Shown here piece after piece: positions 25,617-34,262 of a DNA stretch of 64,000 nt (the stretch's first letter is position 1; each line of letters begins with the position of its first letter). This DNA is from Acidimicrobiia bacterium. GTDB taxonomy: Bacteria > Actinomycetota > Acidimicrobiia > Acidimicrobiales > Bin134. Location: assembly GCA_022825005.1 (NCBI GenBank), contig JAJDYU010000037.1, positions 1 through 64,000 on the forward strand, in the 5' to 3' direction. Made by a program: the position numbers and the translations under genes. Under the pieces are notes generated by a model that saw only the letters and a program-made list of their open reading frames with translations, was not told the DNA's origin and made no database searches.

Positions 25617-26444
25617 ATGACCAGTTCGCTTGAGGGCCATGTCGCGCTCATTACCGGGGCGGGGCGGGGGATAGGCCGCCATCACGCGCTGCTGCTCGCC
25701 GAACGAGGGGCAAAGGTGGTGTGCAATGACCTGGGAGTAGAACTCGACGGGTCGGGCCGAGATGTCTCGGTGGCCAGCGACGTAGTGCGAGAGGTCACCG
25801 CGGCGGGTGGTGAGGCCATCGCGGACACCAGCGATATCTCAGCCTTTTCGGGAGGCTCGGCTGCGGTAGAGACCGGAGTCCGGGCGTTTGGATTTGTTGA
25901 CATTGTGGTCAACAATGCGGGGACTGCATCCAGTCTGTCGATCAGCGATGTCACCGAAGACCTCGTAGCCCGCCAATTGGCGGTTCACCTTTACGGAGCG
26001 ATCGGTACGGCCAAGGCGGCATGGCCCATCATGCGAGAGCGGGGGTGGGGCAGGGTTATCAACACCGTTTCGGAGGCGGCGTTCCCGTCCCGGATAACGG
26101 CGGGCCAGGCCTCGGGTCTCGGTTACGGTCCGGCCAAGGCGGCGGTGTGGTCGGCCACCCATGCCCTGGCCGTAGAGGGAAAACCCTTCGGCATCACGGT
26201 CAATGGGATATCTCCGGGCGCGTTCACCCGGATGAATGAGGCGATGTTCGAAGACTCGCCATCGAGCCTCGACCTCGATCCCTGCCACGTAGCTCGGGTC
26301 GTCGCCTGGCTGGCCAGTTCTGACGCCGACGACGTGACCGGGGTGGTGATCCACGCCGCCGGAGGGCAGCACCGTGAATACCGGGTCGAGCGCCACCGTG
26401 ACACCGAGCTAATGGCCAGGATTCGACGCGCCCTCCAAGGCTGA
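25617..26444 (+). CDS. SDR oxidoreductase, MFE-2-like
   Basis: A 275-residue SDR with TGAGRGIGRHHALLLAERGA, VVCNDLG, NNAG, catalytic Ser in NTVSEAA and GYGPAK. It shares the MFE-2-type features of the SDRs at 6794 and 49903 but lacks their NNAGILRDRM segment. The ATG at 25617 lies 17 bases after the VOC stop codon; the longer open frame would overlap that gene without a ribosome-binding site. Probable role: oxidation of a 3-hydroxyacyl-CoA or related alcohol. Confidence 0.82.
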   Translation: MTSSLEGHVALITGAGRGIGRHHALLLAERGAKVVCNDLGVELDGSGRDVSVASDVVREVTAAGGEAIADTSDISAFSGGSAAVETGVRAFGFVDIVVNNAGTASSLSISDVTEDLVARQLAVHLYGAIGTAKAAWPIMRERGWGRVINTVSEAAFPSRITAGQASGLGYGPAKAAVWSATHALAVEGKPFGITVNGISPGAFTRMNEAMFEDSPSSLDLDPCHVARVVAWLASSDADDVTGVVIHAAGGQHREYRVERHRDTELMARIRRALQG

Positions 26445-26573
26445 ATTGACGCTTGAGCGAAACGATGGCAATTCCACAGGAGAAGGAGTCCTCGGAGTCG
26501 GGCAGTGAATGAGAGATTCCTCTAGATTGTCAAACCAATAGACCAAAAGTGAGCCCAGGGGGTAGTCGCTAAC

Positions 26574-28997
26574 GTGCTTGAAGGATTGGTTGTGCTGGAA
26601 ATGGGCGCGGGAAGTGCCCCGGGTGCCTTCGCTGGCATGCTCTTTGCCGACTACGGCGCCCGCGTCATCAAGGTTGAGCCGCCGGAGGGCGATCGTTTGC
26701 GCACGCAGCGCCCAGCAGCCCATTTGGTATGGGACCGTGGCAAGGAGAGCATGGTCATCGATCTCCGCATGCCTCAAGGCCAAGATGAGCTGCGCGGGCT
26801 TGCCGATGAGGCTGATGTTGTCCTGGAGGGGTTCGGCCTCGGCGTGGCCGACGGCTGGGGGGTTGGTTACGAATCGCTCTCGACCCGCAATCCGGCGCTG
26901 GTCTACTGCGACATCAGCGGGTTCGGCCGCAGCGGCGGCTACTCGCACCTTCCGGCCTATGAGGGCGTGGTGCGGGCCAAGACCGGGCACTTCGACCTGG
27001 GCCAGTTCGGTTTCCGCTCCGGACCGACCTATAACGACGCCCTGATGGCCAGCACGGGGACGGGTCATTTGGCCTTTGCCGGCTCGCTTGCTGCCCTGAC
27101 CGTGCGTGAGGACACTGGGCGGGGACAGCTAGTAGAAGCGATGATGGTTCAAGGGTTGGTCGCCCAGGACTACTTCGGTGTGGCCATGGTCCAGCACATG
27201 GCCAAGCTGGCCGCGGAATCGGGTGAAGGCGATGCCAATGAGAACCCCATCTCGAAGATCGCAGCCGGGGCCAGCCGGCTCAATTTCACCTGCCCGACTT
27301 CAGACGGACGCTGGGTCAACTTCACCCACATGATGCCCAGACAAGCCCAGGCCCTCAGCAAGGTGCTGGGCATTGCTGAGTGCATTGAAGATCCGAAATA
27401 CGCCCCTCAGCCATTCTTTGAGACACCCGAAATCGCTCAGTCATGGGAGGACATGTGTTGGGACGCGCTTCGCACCAAGACCTATGCCGAGTGGGAGCCC
27501 TTGTTGCTCGCTGAGGACAACATCGCATTTGAGATGGCCCGAACCAGCGAAGAGGGCCTCGACCACGCCCAGATCATTGCCAACGGAGAGGCTGTCACCC
27601 TCGACGACCCCGAATTCGGCCCCATCCGCCAGGTCGGTCCGGTAGCCCAGGTGCGCGACCGCTCTCATGGGCCCTTCCGATCAGCGCCCCGATTGGGGGA
27701 ATCTGGTGGCCCGATCGAGGCCTCTCTCAAACCGGAAGGCGGTTCAATCGCGCCCGAACATCCTCTGTCCCATACGACGATCATCGAACTCGGCTACTTC
27801 TACGCCATGCCCTATGGGGTGACGCTAACCGCGGCAAATGGGGCCCGGGTGATCAAGATCGAAGCCCTCACCGGCGACCCCATGCGCGACTCGTTCTTGT
27901 TTCCCGATGTTGGCGGGGCCAAGACGATGGAAGGCAAGGAGAGCCTTCCCATCGACTTGAGCACCGAAGAGGGTCGCAGCATCATGCACCAACTCGCCGC
28001 CCGTGCTGACGTGTTCGTCAACGGTTTTCGACCGGGCGTCGCCGAGCGGCTGGACTTGGGCGAAGAGACCATTCGAGCAATCAACCCGAACATTCTCTTC
28101 GTCCACGCATCTGGCTATGGCGTCGAAGGCCCCTACGCCCATCGGCCCATCTACGCCGGTGTGGCCTCAGCGGTAGCGGGACAGATAACGCGCCATGGCG
28201 GCAATTGGCTTGATCCCGAGTTGACAATGTCGCTCGACACCACCGCTGAAGCCCAAGCGGTGGTGCTGCCTCGCATTCGCGGCCCGGTGGACGGGGATGC
28301 CAACGCCGCCCTGGCGGTGTTCTCAACCATTGCCCTAGGCGTCTTCCACCGCCGAAGGACGGGGGAGGGTTCGTGGATGTCGACCACGATGATCGGAGGC
28401 AATGCCATGGCCTACTCCGACGACTTCGTTGCCTACGCCGACAAGCAGCCGCTCCCAGTTGCCGACCCCGACATGAACGGCCTCAGCGCTTTGTACCGCT
28501 TGTACCCGGCCAAGTCGGGCTGGGTATTCGTGGCTGCCACTAGTCAGAGGGAATGGGAGTCGCTGGCTCAGGCAATTGGAGGTGCAGAGTTGGTTGGCGA
28601 TGCTCGCTTTGCCACCGACGAGGCTCGCGGGGCCAATGATGGTGAGTTGAGCGCCGCGGTCGGCGGCTTGCTTGAGGCCCGAGATGCCCAGGATTGGGAA
28701 GATCTGCTTGCTCCCCAGGGCATTGCGATAGTCAAGGCATTCGAAGGTCCCCATTCAGCCTTTACGATCGGCGATCCGGTCATGCGCGAGACGGGGCTCA
28801 CCGTCGAGGTGGAAAGCCCGATCTTTGGTCCTATCTTGCGGGCTGCGGCACCACTGCGTTTTTCGGAAACACCGGGTCGCAATGCGCCCGGTTGTGCGCT
28901 CGGCCAGCACACGCGATCGATCCTGGCCGAACTCGGCTACGACAACGCAGCGGTCGACCAGCTCATCGACAAGGGTGTGGTAGGCGAAAGGAAGTGA
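26574..28997 (+). CDS. Double-length CaiB/BaiF (family III) CoA-transferase
   Basis: An 807-residue protein made of two successive family III CoA-transferase domains: ~1-385, opening LEGLVVLEMGAGSAPG, and ~395-805, opening TTIIELGYFYAMPYG. Each has the expected ARVIKVE/ARVIKIE strand and a long C-terminal half. The usual catalytic Asp region corresponds to YNDALMASTGTG in domain 1; domain 2 has the PVDGDANAAL segment. Ordinary members are ~400 residues and form interlocked dimers, so this may be a fused pseudo-dimer. The reaction is transfer of CoA between acids, saving ATP. Start is GTG, with AGGGGG about 12 bases upstream. Confidence 0.9.
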   Translation: MLEGLVVLEMGAGSAPGAFAGMLFADYGARVIKVEPPEGDRLRTQRPAAHLVWDRGKESMVIDLRMPQGQDELRGLADEADVVLEGFGLGVADGWGVGYESLSTRNPALVYCDISGFGRSGGYSHLPAYEGVVRAKTGHFDLGQFGFRSGPTYNDALMASTGTGHLAFAGSLAALTVREDTGRGQLVEAMMVQGLVAQDYFGVAMVQHMAKLAAESGEGDANENPISKIAAGASRLNFTCPTSDGRWVNFTHMMPRQAQALSKVLGIAECIEDPKYAPQPFFETPEIAQSWEDMCWDALRTKTYAEWEPLLLAEDNIAFEMARTSEEGLDHAQIIANGEAVTLDDPEFGPIRQVGPVAQVRDRSHGPFRSAPRLGESGGPIEASLKPEGGSIAPEHPLSHTTIIELGYFYAMPYGVTLTAANGARVIKIEALTGDPMRDSFLFPDVGGAKTMEGKESLPIDLSTEEGRSIMHQLAARADVFVNGFRPGVAERLDLGEETIRAINPNILFVHASGYGVEGPYAHRPIYAGVASAVAGQITRHGGNWLDPELTMSLDTTAEAQAVVLPRIRGPVDGDANAALAVFSTIALGVFHRRRTGEGSWMSTTMIGGNAMAYSDDFVAYADKQPLPVADPDMNGLSALYRLYPAKSGWVFVAATSQREWESLAQAIGGAELVGDARFATDEARGANDGELSAAVGGLLEARDAQDWEDLLAPQGIAIVKAFEGPHSAFTIGDPVMRETGLTVEVESPIFGPILRAAAPLRFSETPGRNAPGCALGQHTRSILAELGYDNAAVDQLIDKGVVGERK

Positions 28998-29017
28998 CCA
29001 AAACGAGTCGCTCCCCC

Positions 29018-29818
29018 TCAGACGTCTTCGCCCCTCATCCTCCGCAGCCGGCGGTTGGTACCGTCAAGCCAGCGGTCGTAGTCGTTGGCTTTGCGGGCGA
29101 AAGACTCCCCGACTCGCGGATGGGGGAGAACCAGGAACCGGCCTTCGCCCATGGCGTCAAACGCCATCTCGGCGCACAGTTCCGGGCTGACCACCTCGCC
29201 GAGCGCGGTCCGGTGCGCGGGGTCAAGGGTTGTGGTCCCGTCGTCTTCGTTGCGGCCCAAGAAGCCGGTGTCAACCGCATTTGGACACAAGCAGGTTACG
29301 GTGATGCCGAGATGGGCATAGTTGAGCGCGACCCATTCTGCGAAACCGAGCGCTCCGTGCTTCGTGAATGTGTAGCCCATACCTGATGGGCCAGTGATGA
29401 GCGAAGCAGACGAGATCGTTTGGACCAAGTAGCCTTCGCTGCGCTCGACCATGCCAGGGATGACCTCTTGGGCGGCCCAAACGTGGGCCAGCATGTTGAC
29501 GTCGACGATCCGATGGATTTGCTCGACGGTAGACTCGAGGTCGACTCCTTGGTCGGTCATTCCGGCGTTTGAGCAAAACACGTAAACTGGGCCGAACTCG
29601 CTCTCGGCTGTGGCGACGAGATGGGCGACGGCACCAGGATCACTGACGTCACACACGACGTGCATTCCTCCTACGCGGTTGGCGATCTTGACAGACCGTT
29701 CCGCGTGGAGGTCGGCGACCACGACTCGGGCACCGGCAGAGGCCAGTCGTTCGGCTAAGGCCCGGCCAATCCCGTGGGCTCCTCCCGTGACAATTGCGCA
29801 CTTGTTGGCCAAGTCCAT
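29018..29818 (-). CDS. SDR oxidoreductase
   Basis: A 266-residue SDR: TGGAHGIGR cofactor loop, SNAG in place of NNAG, catalytic Ser in TISSAS and YTFTKHG. The C-terminus lacks the usual TGQ-x4-DGG end and instead has a basic tail (DRWLDGTNRRLRRMRG), as in some SDRs acting on bulky hydrophobic alcohols. It converges on the CoA-transferase gene, ending 20 bases from it, and is divergent from the SDR at 29913. Its substrate is unknown. Confidence 0.8.
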   Translation of the reverse strand: MDLANKCAIVTGGAHGIGRALAERLASAGARVVVADLHAERSVKIANRVGGMHVVCDVSDPGAVAHLVATAESEFGPVYVFCSNAGMTDQGVDLESTVEQIHRIVDVNMLAHVWAAQEVIPGMVERSEGYLVQTISSASLITGPSGMGYTFTKHGALGFAEWVALNYAHLGITVTCLCPNAVDTGFLGRNEDDGTTTLDPAHRTALGEVVSPELCAEMAFDAMGEGRFLVLPHPRVGESFARKANDYDRWLDGTNRRLRRMRGEDV

Positions 29819-29858
29819 CTAGTTCTCCTATCGTGCTACTTCGCAGATCATCGCCTCA

Positions 29859-29886
29859 TTGCCTATACAGTTCAACAATTCATAAT
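29859..29886 (+). promoter_or_regulatory. Candidate sigma70-type promoter for the SDR at 29913
   Basis: TTGCCT (29859-29864) and CATAAT (29881-29886) are separated by 16 bases, 26 bases before the ATG, in an unusually AT-rich intergenic stretch. The spacing and hexamers are a good match to the housekeeping consensus. Confidence 0.45.
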
Positions 29887-29912
29887 TCCAGGGACAAAAA
29901 GCTGAGGTTGCG

Positions 29913-30677
29913 ATGATTCCACCGACCGATCTTTCCGGGAAAGTTGCAGTGGTTACCGGCGGCAGCCGAGGCATCGGTCGCGCCATGATCCAGGGCTTCG
30001 CCGAAGCCGGCGCAGACGTGGTAATCGCTAGCCGCAAGCTCGACAACTGCGAGGCGGTAGCCGCCGAAGTGGAGTCCTCAACCGGGCGCCGGGCGCTAGC
30101 GGTGAGATGCCATGTCGCCTATTGGGATGAGTGCGACAATCTGGTTGCAGCCACCTACGAGACCTTTGGACGCTGTGACGTATTCGTGAACAATGCGGGT
30201 ATGTCGCCGCTCTATGGCTCGCTGGCCGACATCACCGAGGCCTACTACGACAAGGTCCACGGCGTGAACCTCAAAGGGCCTTTTCGGCTGGCGGTTGAAT
30301 TCGGGCGCCGCATGGCCGATGGTGAAGGGGGCTCGATCATAAACGTCAGCACCATTGGGTCTCTGCGACCGGGCAAGACCGAAATTGTCTATGCCTGCGC
30401 CAAGGCGGGTTTGAACGCGCTGACCGTGGCCATCGCCGATGCGTTCGGTCCCAAGGTTCGCTGCAACACCATCTTGCCTGGATCGGTCATGACCGATATC
30501 GCCGAGTCATGGCCCGAGGAAATGAAGGCGCAGATCGGGGTGAATGAATCGCTGAAGCGGCCGGGCTATCCGGAGGACTTCGTGGGCCCTGGTCTGTGGC
30601 TGGCGTCGGAGGCGTCGGCTTTTGTCACCGGCGAGCACATACGGGTCGATGGGGGTGCGTATCGCCAGATGCCGTGA
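29913..30677 (+). CDS. SDR oxidoreductase (FabG-like)
   Basis: A 254-residue classical SDR with TGGSRGIGRAM, NNAG, catalytic Ser in NVSTIGS, YACAKAG and the C-terminal TGEHIRVDGG. A modest ribosome-binding site (GAGG) lies before the ATG. The gene stands alone, ending 4 bases from the convergent livF stop, so it probably has its own promoter. The generic reaction is NAD(P)-linked alcohol/ketone interconversion. Confidence 0.82.
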   Translation: MIPPTDLSGKVAVVTGGSRGIGRAMIQGFAEAGADVVIASRKLDNCEAVAAEVESSTGRRALAVRCHVAYWDECDNLVAATYETFGRCDVFVNNAGMSPLYGSLADITEAYYDKVHGVNLKGPFRLAVEFGRRMADGEGGSIINVSTIGSLRPGKTEIVYACAKAGLNALTVAIADAFGPKVRCNTILPGSVMTDIAESWPEEMKAQIGVNESLKRPGYPEDFVGPGLWLASEASAFVTGEHIRVDGGAYRQMP

Positions 30678-30681
30678 AGAG

Positions 30682-31395
30682 CTATGGGGCTTCGTTGCCT
30701 TCGCCGAGATATCGCTGGAACACGTCCTCTTGGCGGAGCTCGTCGGCGGTGCCGTTGAAAGTGATAACGCCGCGGTTGAGCACATAGGCCCGAGATGCCA
30801 TGCTCAGTGCCCGGGCCACGAACTGGTCGACGATCAGCAACGAGGCACCCTTTTGGGTAATCGACGCCAGAAACCGGAAGATGTCGTCGACGATGACCGG
30901 AGCGAGGCCCAACGACGCTTCATCGACGAGCACCAGCTTGGGGTGCTGGACGTAGGCTCGGGCTACCGAGAGCATCTGCTGCTGCCCCCCTGAGAGCGTC
31001 CCTGCTACTTGGCTCAGTCGCTCTCCGAGGATCGGGAATGACTCGACAGCCGAGGCAATGGCTTCGGCCCTCTTGCCGGGGGCACCTTGGAGTTCCAGGT
31101 TTTCTTTGACGGTCAGCGATCGGAAGATGCCTCGTCCCTCCGGGATGTGGCAAAGGCCTCGGGCCGTGCGCCGAGCGGGTGATTGCTTGGCAGCGTTCTC
31201 TCCGAACAGCTCCACGGTGCCTTCTGTCGGTGGTAGCAGCCCAGAAATCGTTTTAAGCAGGGTGGACTTGCCTGCACCGTTGGCTCCGAGCAAGGCGACG
31301 ACCGATCCGCTATCCACCACGATATCGATACCGCGAAGCACCTCGGTTCGGCCGTAACCCGCTCGCAGTCCCGAGACGTGGAGGGCAGCGGTCAT
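30682..31395 (-). CDS. livF: Branched-chain-type ABC transporter ATPase LivF
   Basis: A 237-residue ATPase: Walker A GANGAGKST, signature LSGGQQQMLSVARA, Walker B LVLVDEASLGLAP (the LivF-specific ASLGL variant). It is the second ATPase of a HAAT-family importer. Its ATG overlaps the stop of the LivHMG fusion by one base (TGATG), so the two are translationally coupled. HAAT importers carry branched amino acids but in catabolic clusters often carry aromatic or other carboxylates or amides. Confidence 0.92.
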   Translation of the reverse strand: MTAALHVSGLRAGYGRTEVLRGIDIVVDSGSVVALLGANGAGKSTLLKTISGLLPPTEGTVELFGENAAKQSPARRTARGLCHIPEGRGIFRSLTVKENLELQGAPGKRAEAIASAVESFPILGERLSQVAGTLSGGQQQMLSVARAYVQHPKLVLVDEASLGLAPVIVDDIFRFLASITQKGASLLIVDQFVARALSMASRAYVLNRGVITFNGTADELRQEDVFQRYLGEGNEAP

Positions 31396-34133
31396 CAGAC
31401 CTCCTTGTTGAGCATCTCGTCCTCCAACACCGCTTCCTCGAAGGCGTGGATTTCGGTGACTTCCTCGCCGAGGTATGCGGCTCGCACCAGCTCGCTGGAG
31501 GACACCTCTGATGGGGATCCCTCAAACACCAGCACCCCGAAGTCCAGCACGTAGATGTGGTCGGACACGTTGAGAACAAGGGACATGTCGTGCTCTACCA
31601 GCAGGATTCCGCAGCCTCTGGATTCGACCACCGAGCGAAGGATCTGGCCGAACCGCTCGGTTTCTGTGCGATCGAGTCCTGATGAAGGCTCGTCGAGCAA
31701 CAGGAGGTCGAATTGGCCGGCCAAACAGCGGGCCAATTCGATTAGTCGCCGTTCGCCAGTGGATAGCGAGCCTGCCTGTCTATCGGCCAGATGGGCGATG
31801 CCACAGAGTTCCATTGCTTCATGGGCTGCTGACACGCGCTGATTGCGTTCGCTCGTCGACGCGAGCATCTGGCCCACCACCCGACTGCCCGCCTGGCCGG
31901 ACTCGGCTCCCAGAGCCACGTTTTCGAAGACGGTCAGTGTGTCAGCGAGCTCCATGAGTTGGAATGTGCGCCCGAGCCCTCGGCGCCCTCGGGCGGCCGA
32001 AGACAGCCGAGAAACATCGTGGTCGTTGAAGGTCACTTTGCCCGTGAAATTGCGATTGATTCCGGAAACAATATCAAAAGTCGAAGTCTTGCCGGCGCCG
32101 TTGGGCCCGATGAGCCCGGTGATACCACTGATTGGTGCCGACAGCGACAATCCCTGAACTGCCCTGATCCCGCCGAATGACACGCTGATGTCTTCCAGCA
32201 CCAATCCAGTCCCACCGCTGATTGTCGGTCTGGGATGGTGAATAGGGGTAACATGTCGGCGTCTGCGGCGCAGTCGGTCGAGTCGTTGCCGAAGTCTCTG
32301 AGCCATGACGGGATGACCACCTTGCATCGCCACCAACACGGCGAAGAAGCCGAACATGAAATTGAGCCAGTCGGGAACCGAGTCGCCGGTCAAAAAGCCT
32401 GGGATGACCACGGTCACGCCCGCGAAAATCCCGTACCAAGGCTCGCGGAAGGGGGCCAATGACAAGATCGCGATCAACACGAGCGAATTGAATGTTTGAT
32501 ATGCCGGTGTGCCCGAGTCGATCCGGGTATAGGCCCCTCCGAACATGATGCCGCTGAGGGCAGCAAGGCCAGCAGATATGCAGAAGACGATGAGCTTGGT
32601 TACAGAAGTCGACAATCCGAGGGTCGAGACCGCGGTGGGGGCCTCCCCCATACCCTGGAGTATGCGGCCGAGTCGCGTTTGGGATATCGCAGCTATGAGG
32701 ACCGCCACAATGGCTAGGACTATCAAGACCAAGTAGTAGTAGCTCTTGGCTGAGTCGAACCCGCTGGGTGCGGGAACAGGGCGCGACCCCGCAAACGTGG
32801 CGAACATCCACGTCTGCGGGAAAATCAGCCGCTGTACAAGTACCCCAAATCCGAAAGTGGCCAACGCTAGGTATACACCAGAGAGCCTGATGGCCGGAAG
32901 GGCGACGACGGCGCCAACCGGGATGGTGACCAGTATTGCCAGCGCCAGGGCCAGCAGCCAGGGCATACCTGCTTCGGATGTGAACTGGGAGAAAGTTACC
33001 GCCCCGATTGCCGCAAAGGTGGCATGGCAAAGCGACATCTGACCGCTGGTGCGAACTAGAAGACCTAGTGAGAGGATGAGAATTGCCTGACAGAGGCCGA
33101 CGGTGAAGAACGACAGCTTCGATTCGAACACCATCGGAACCAGCGCCAGCAGGCCGAACACCATCACTCCGGTACCAAGCCGGAGTTCGATGGGGCCGCG
33201 GTATTGGAGCGGCGGATGGTCTCGGGGCCGTTCCTCCTTGCCCAGCCTGCGGGCATACAGCAACAGCATCAGGAAGAGCACCACGAAGGCCATTGCCTCC
33301 GGCAAGCCACCCAGGCTGGTCCATCCCTGGCGGCGAATGAAAAAGCCACTGACGTCTTCGGCAACTCCTAGGAAAAGGCCACCCGCAAACGCGAGGGGAA
33401 TGCTGCGAAATGCGCCGAAGGCAGCAGCACCGAAGGCATAGGTGGCCAAGAAGGTGAGGGAGAACGGCTGGAGATTGACCAACGGAAGCAGCAGGACGCC
33501 CGAGAGCGCAGCGAACGTGCAGCCGATGGCCCACGCGATACGCCGAACGCGCGCTGGCTCGGTTCCGGTGAGGGAAAGCAGGTTGGCGTCGTCCACCGCC
33601 GCTCTCATGGCCAAGCCGAGCCGGGTAAATCGGAACAGCACGAAGAGCGCAATCACGCAGAAAATCACGATCCCGGCAACCAGGAGCTGATCGCCGAATA
33701 CGTTGACGTCGAGTATCCGAACCCGGTACCTCTGGCGGTTGCTGAATGGCAAGAACCGCTGCACTCGCAGCCCGGTGTAGGCCTGTGGGTAGAAGATCAA
33801 GGTCACCGCGGGGACGAGGACGATGAGCCCGACCGTGCCGACCACCTTCATGGCCGTGCTTCGCACGGACAGTTGGCGGGCGACAACCTCCATGACCAGA
33901 CCCATGAGGGGGCCGAGGACGAACACGCTGAGAATGAAGGCCAGTTTCCAGTCCAGACCGTGGCTGATCGTCATGCCGTAAAAGGCCAGGGTGCCCGCAG
34001 TCAGGACTGCCCCGTGTCCAAAGTTGAATATTCCCGAGGTCTTGAACGTGAGAACCAGCCCGGTCGACATCAGGCCGTACACCGTCCCAGCCAGGAGGCC
34101 GGTAATGATGAACGGCATGAGGTCAGTGAGCAT
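31395..34133 (-). CDS. Triple-fusion ABC importer: LivH-LivM permeases plus LivG ATPase
   Basis: One 912-residue polypeptide contains three normally separate subunits. Residues ~1-290: LivH permease (FNFGHGAVLTAG motif, about 8 hydrophobic segments). ~310-605: LivM permease (TSGQMSLCHATFAAIGA, SGVYLALATFGFG, then the LAALSGIMFGGAY loop). After a basic linker rich in Arg, ~640-912: LivG ATPase with GPNGAGKTS, LSTGERRLIELAR (a Thr-Gly variant of LSGGQ) and LLLLDEPSSGLD. The C-terminal tail is longer and more acidic than in LivG alone. LivM-LivG fusions are known; including LivH as well makes a whole half-transporter plus second permease in one chain. Confidence 0.93.
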   Translation of the reverse strand: MLTDLMPFIITGLLAGTVYGLMSTGLVLTFKTSGIFNFGHGAVLTAGTLAFYGMTISHGLDWKLAFILSVFVLGPLMGLVMEVVARQLSVRSTAMKVVGTVGLIVLVPAVTLIFYPQAYTGLRVQRFLPFSNRQRYRVRILDVNVFGDQLLVAGIVIFCVIALFVLFRFTRLGLAMRAAVDDANLLSLTGTEPARVRRIAWAIGCTFAALSGVLLLPLVNLQPFSLTFLATYAFGAAAFGAFRSIPLAFAGGLFLGVAEDVSGFFIRRQGWTSLGGLPEAMAFVVLFLMLLLYARRLGKEERPRDHPPLQYRGPIELRLGTGVMVFGLLALVPMVFESKLSFFTVGLCQAILILSLGLLVRTSGQMSLCHATFAAIGAVTFSQFTSEAGMPWLLALALAILVTIPVGAVVALPAIRLSGVYLALATFGFGVLVQRLIFPQTWMFATFAGSRPVPAPSGFDSAKSYYYLVLIVLAIVAVLIAAISQTRLGRILQGMGEAPTAVSTLGLSTSVTKLIVFCISAGLAALSGIMFGGAYTRIDSGTPAYQTFNSLVLIAILSLAPFREPWYGIFAGVTVVIPGFLTGDSVPDWLNFMFGFFAVLVAMQGGHPVMAQRLRQRLDRLRRRRRHVTPIHHPRPTISGGTGLVLEDISVSFGGIRAVQGLSLSAPISGITGLIGPNGAGKTSTFDIVSGINRNFTGKVTFNDHDVSRLSSAARGRRGLGRTFQLMELADTLTVFENVALGAESGQAGSRVVGQMLASTSERNQRVSAAHEAMELCGIAHLADRQAGSLSTGERRLIELARCLAGQFDLLLLDEPSSGLDRTETERFGQILRSVVESRGCGILLVEHDMSLVLNVSDHIYVLDFGVLVFEGSPSEVSSSELVRAAYLGEEVTEIHAFEEAVLEDEMLNKEV

Positions 34134-34262
34134 CTATCCCCCGGTAGATACAGCGAGAGCAGATCCCGCTACTGGTCTGTGGAGTTCGGCGGTGCTGTGG
34201 CGACGGAGCATATCGCAAAATGATCTAACCGATTGCTGGATAGGTCGGGAGTCAGTCATACC

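Noticed and set aside
26409-27068. A 219-codon minus-strand frame overlapping the start of the CoA-transferase
   Set aside because: It is antisense to conserved CoA-transferase sequence, has no plausible ribosome-binding site and no recognisable domain.
32074-33534. A 486-codon minus-strand frame within the LivHMG gene
   Set aside because: Same strand but a different frame from a protein with clear permease and ATPase motifs. The composition is Arg/Pro/Ser-rich as in GC-driven shadow frames.
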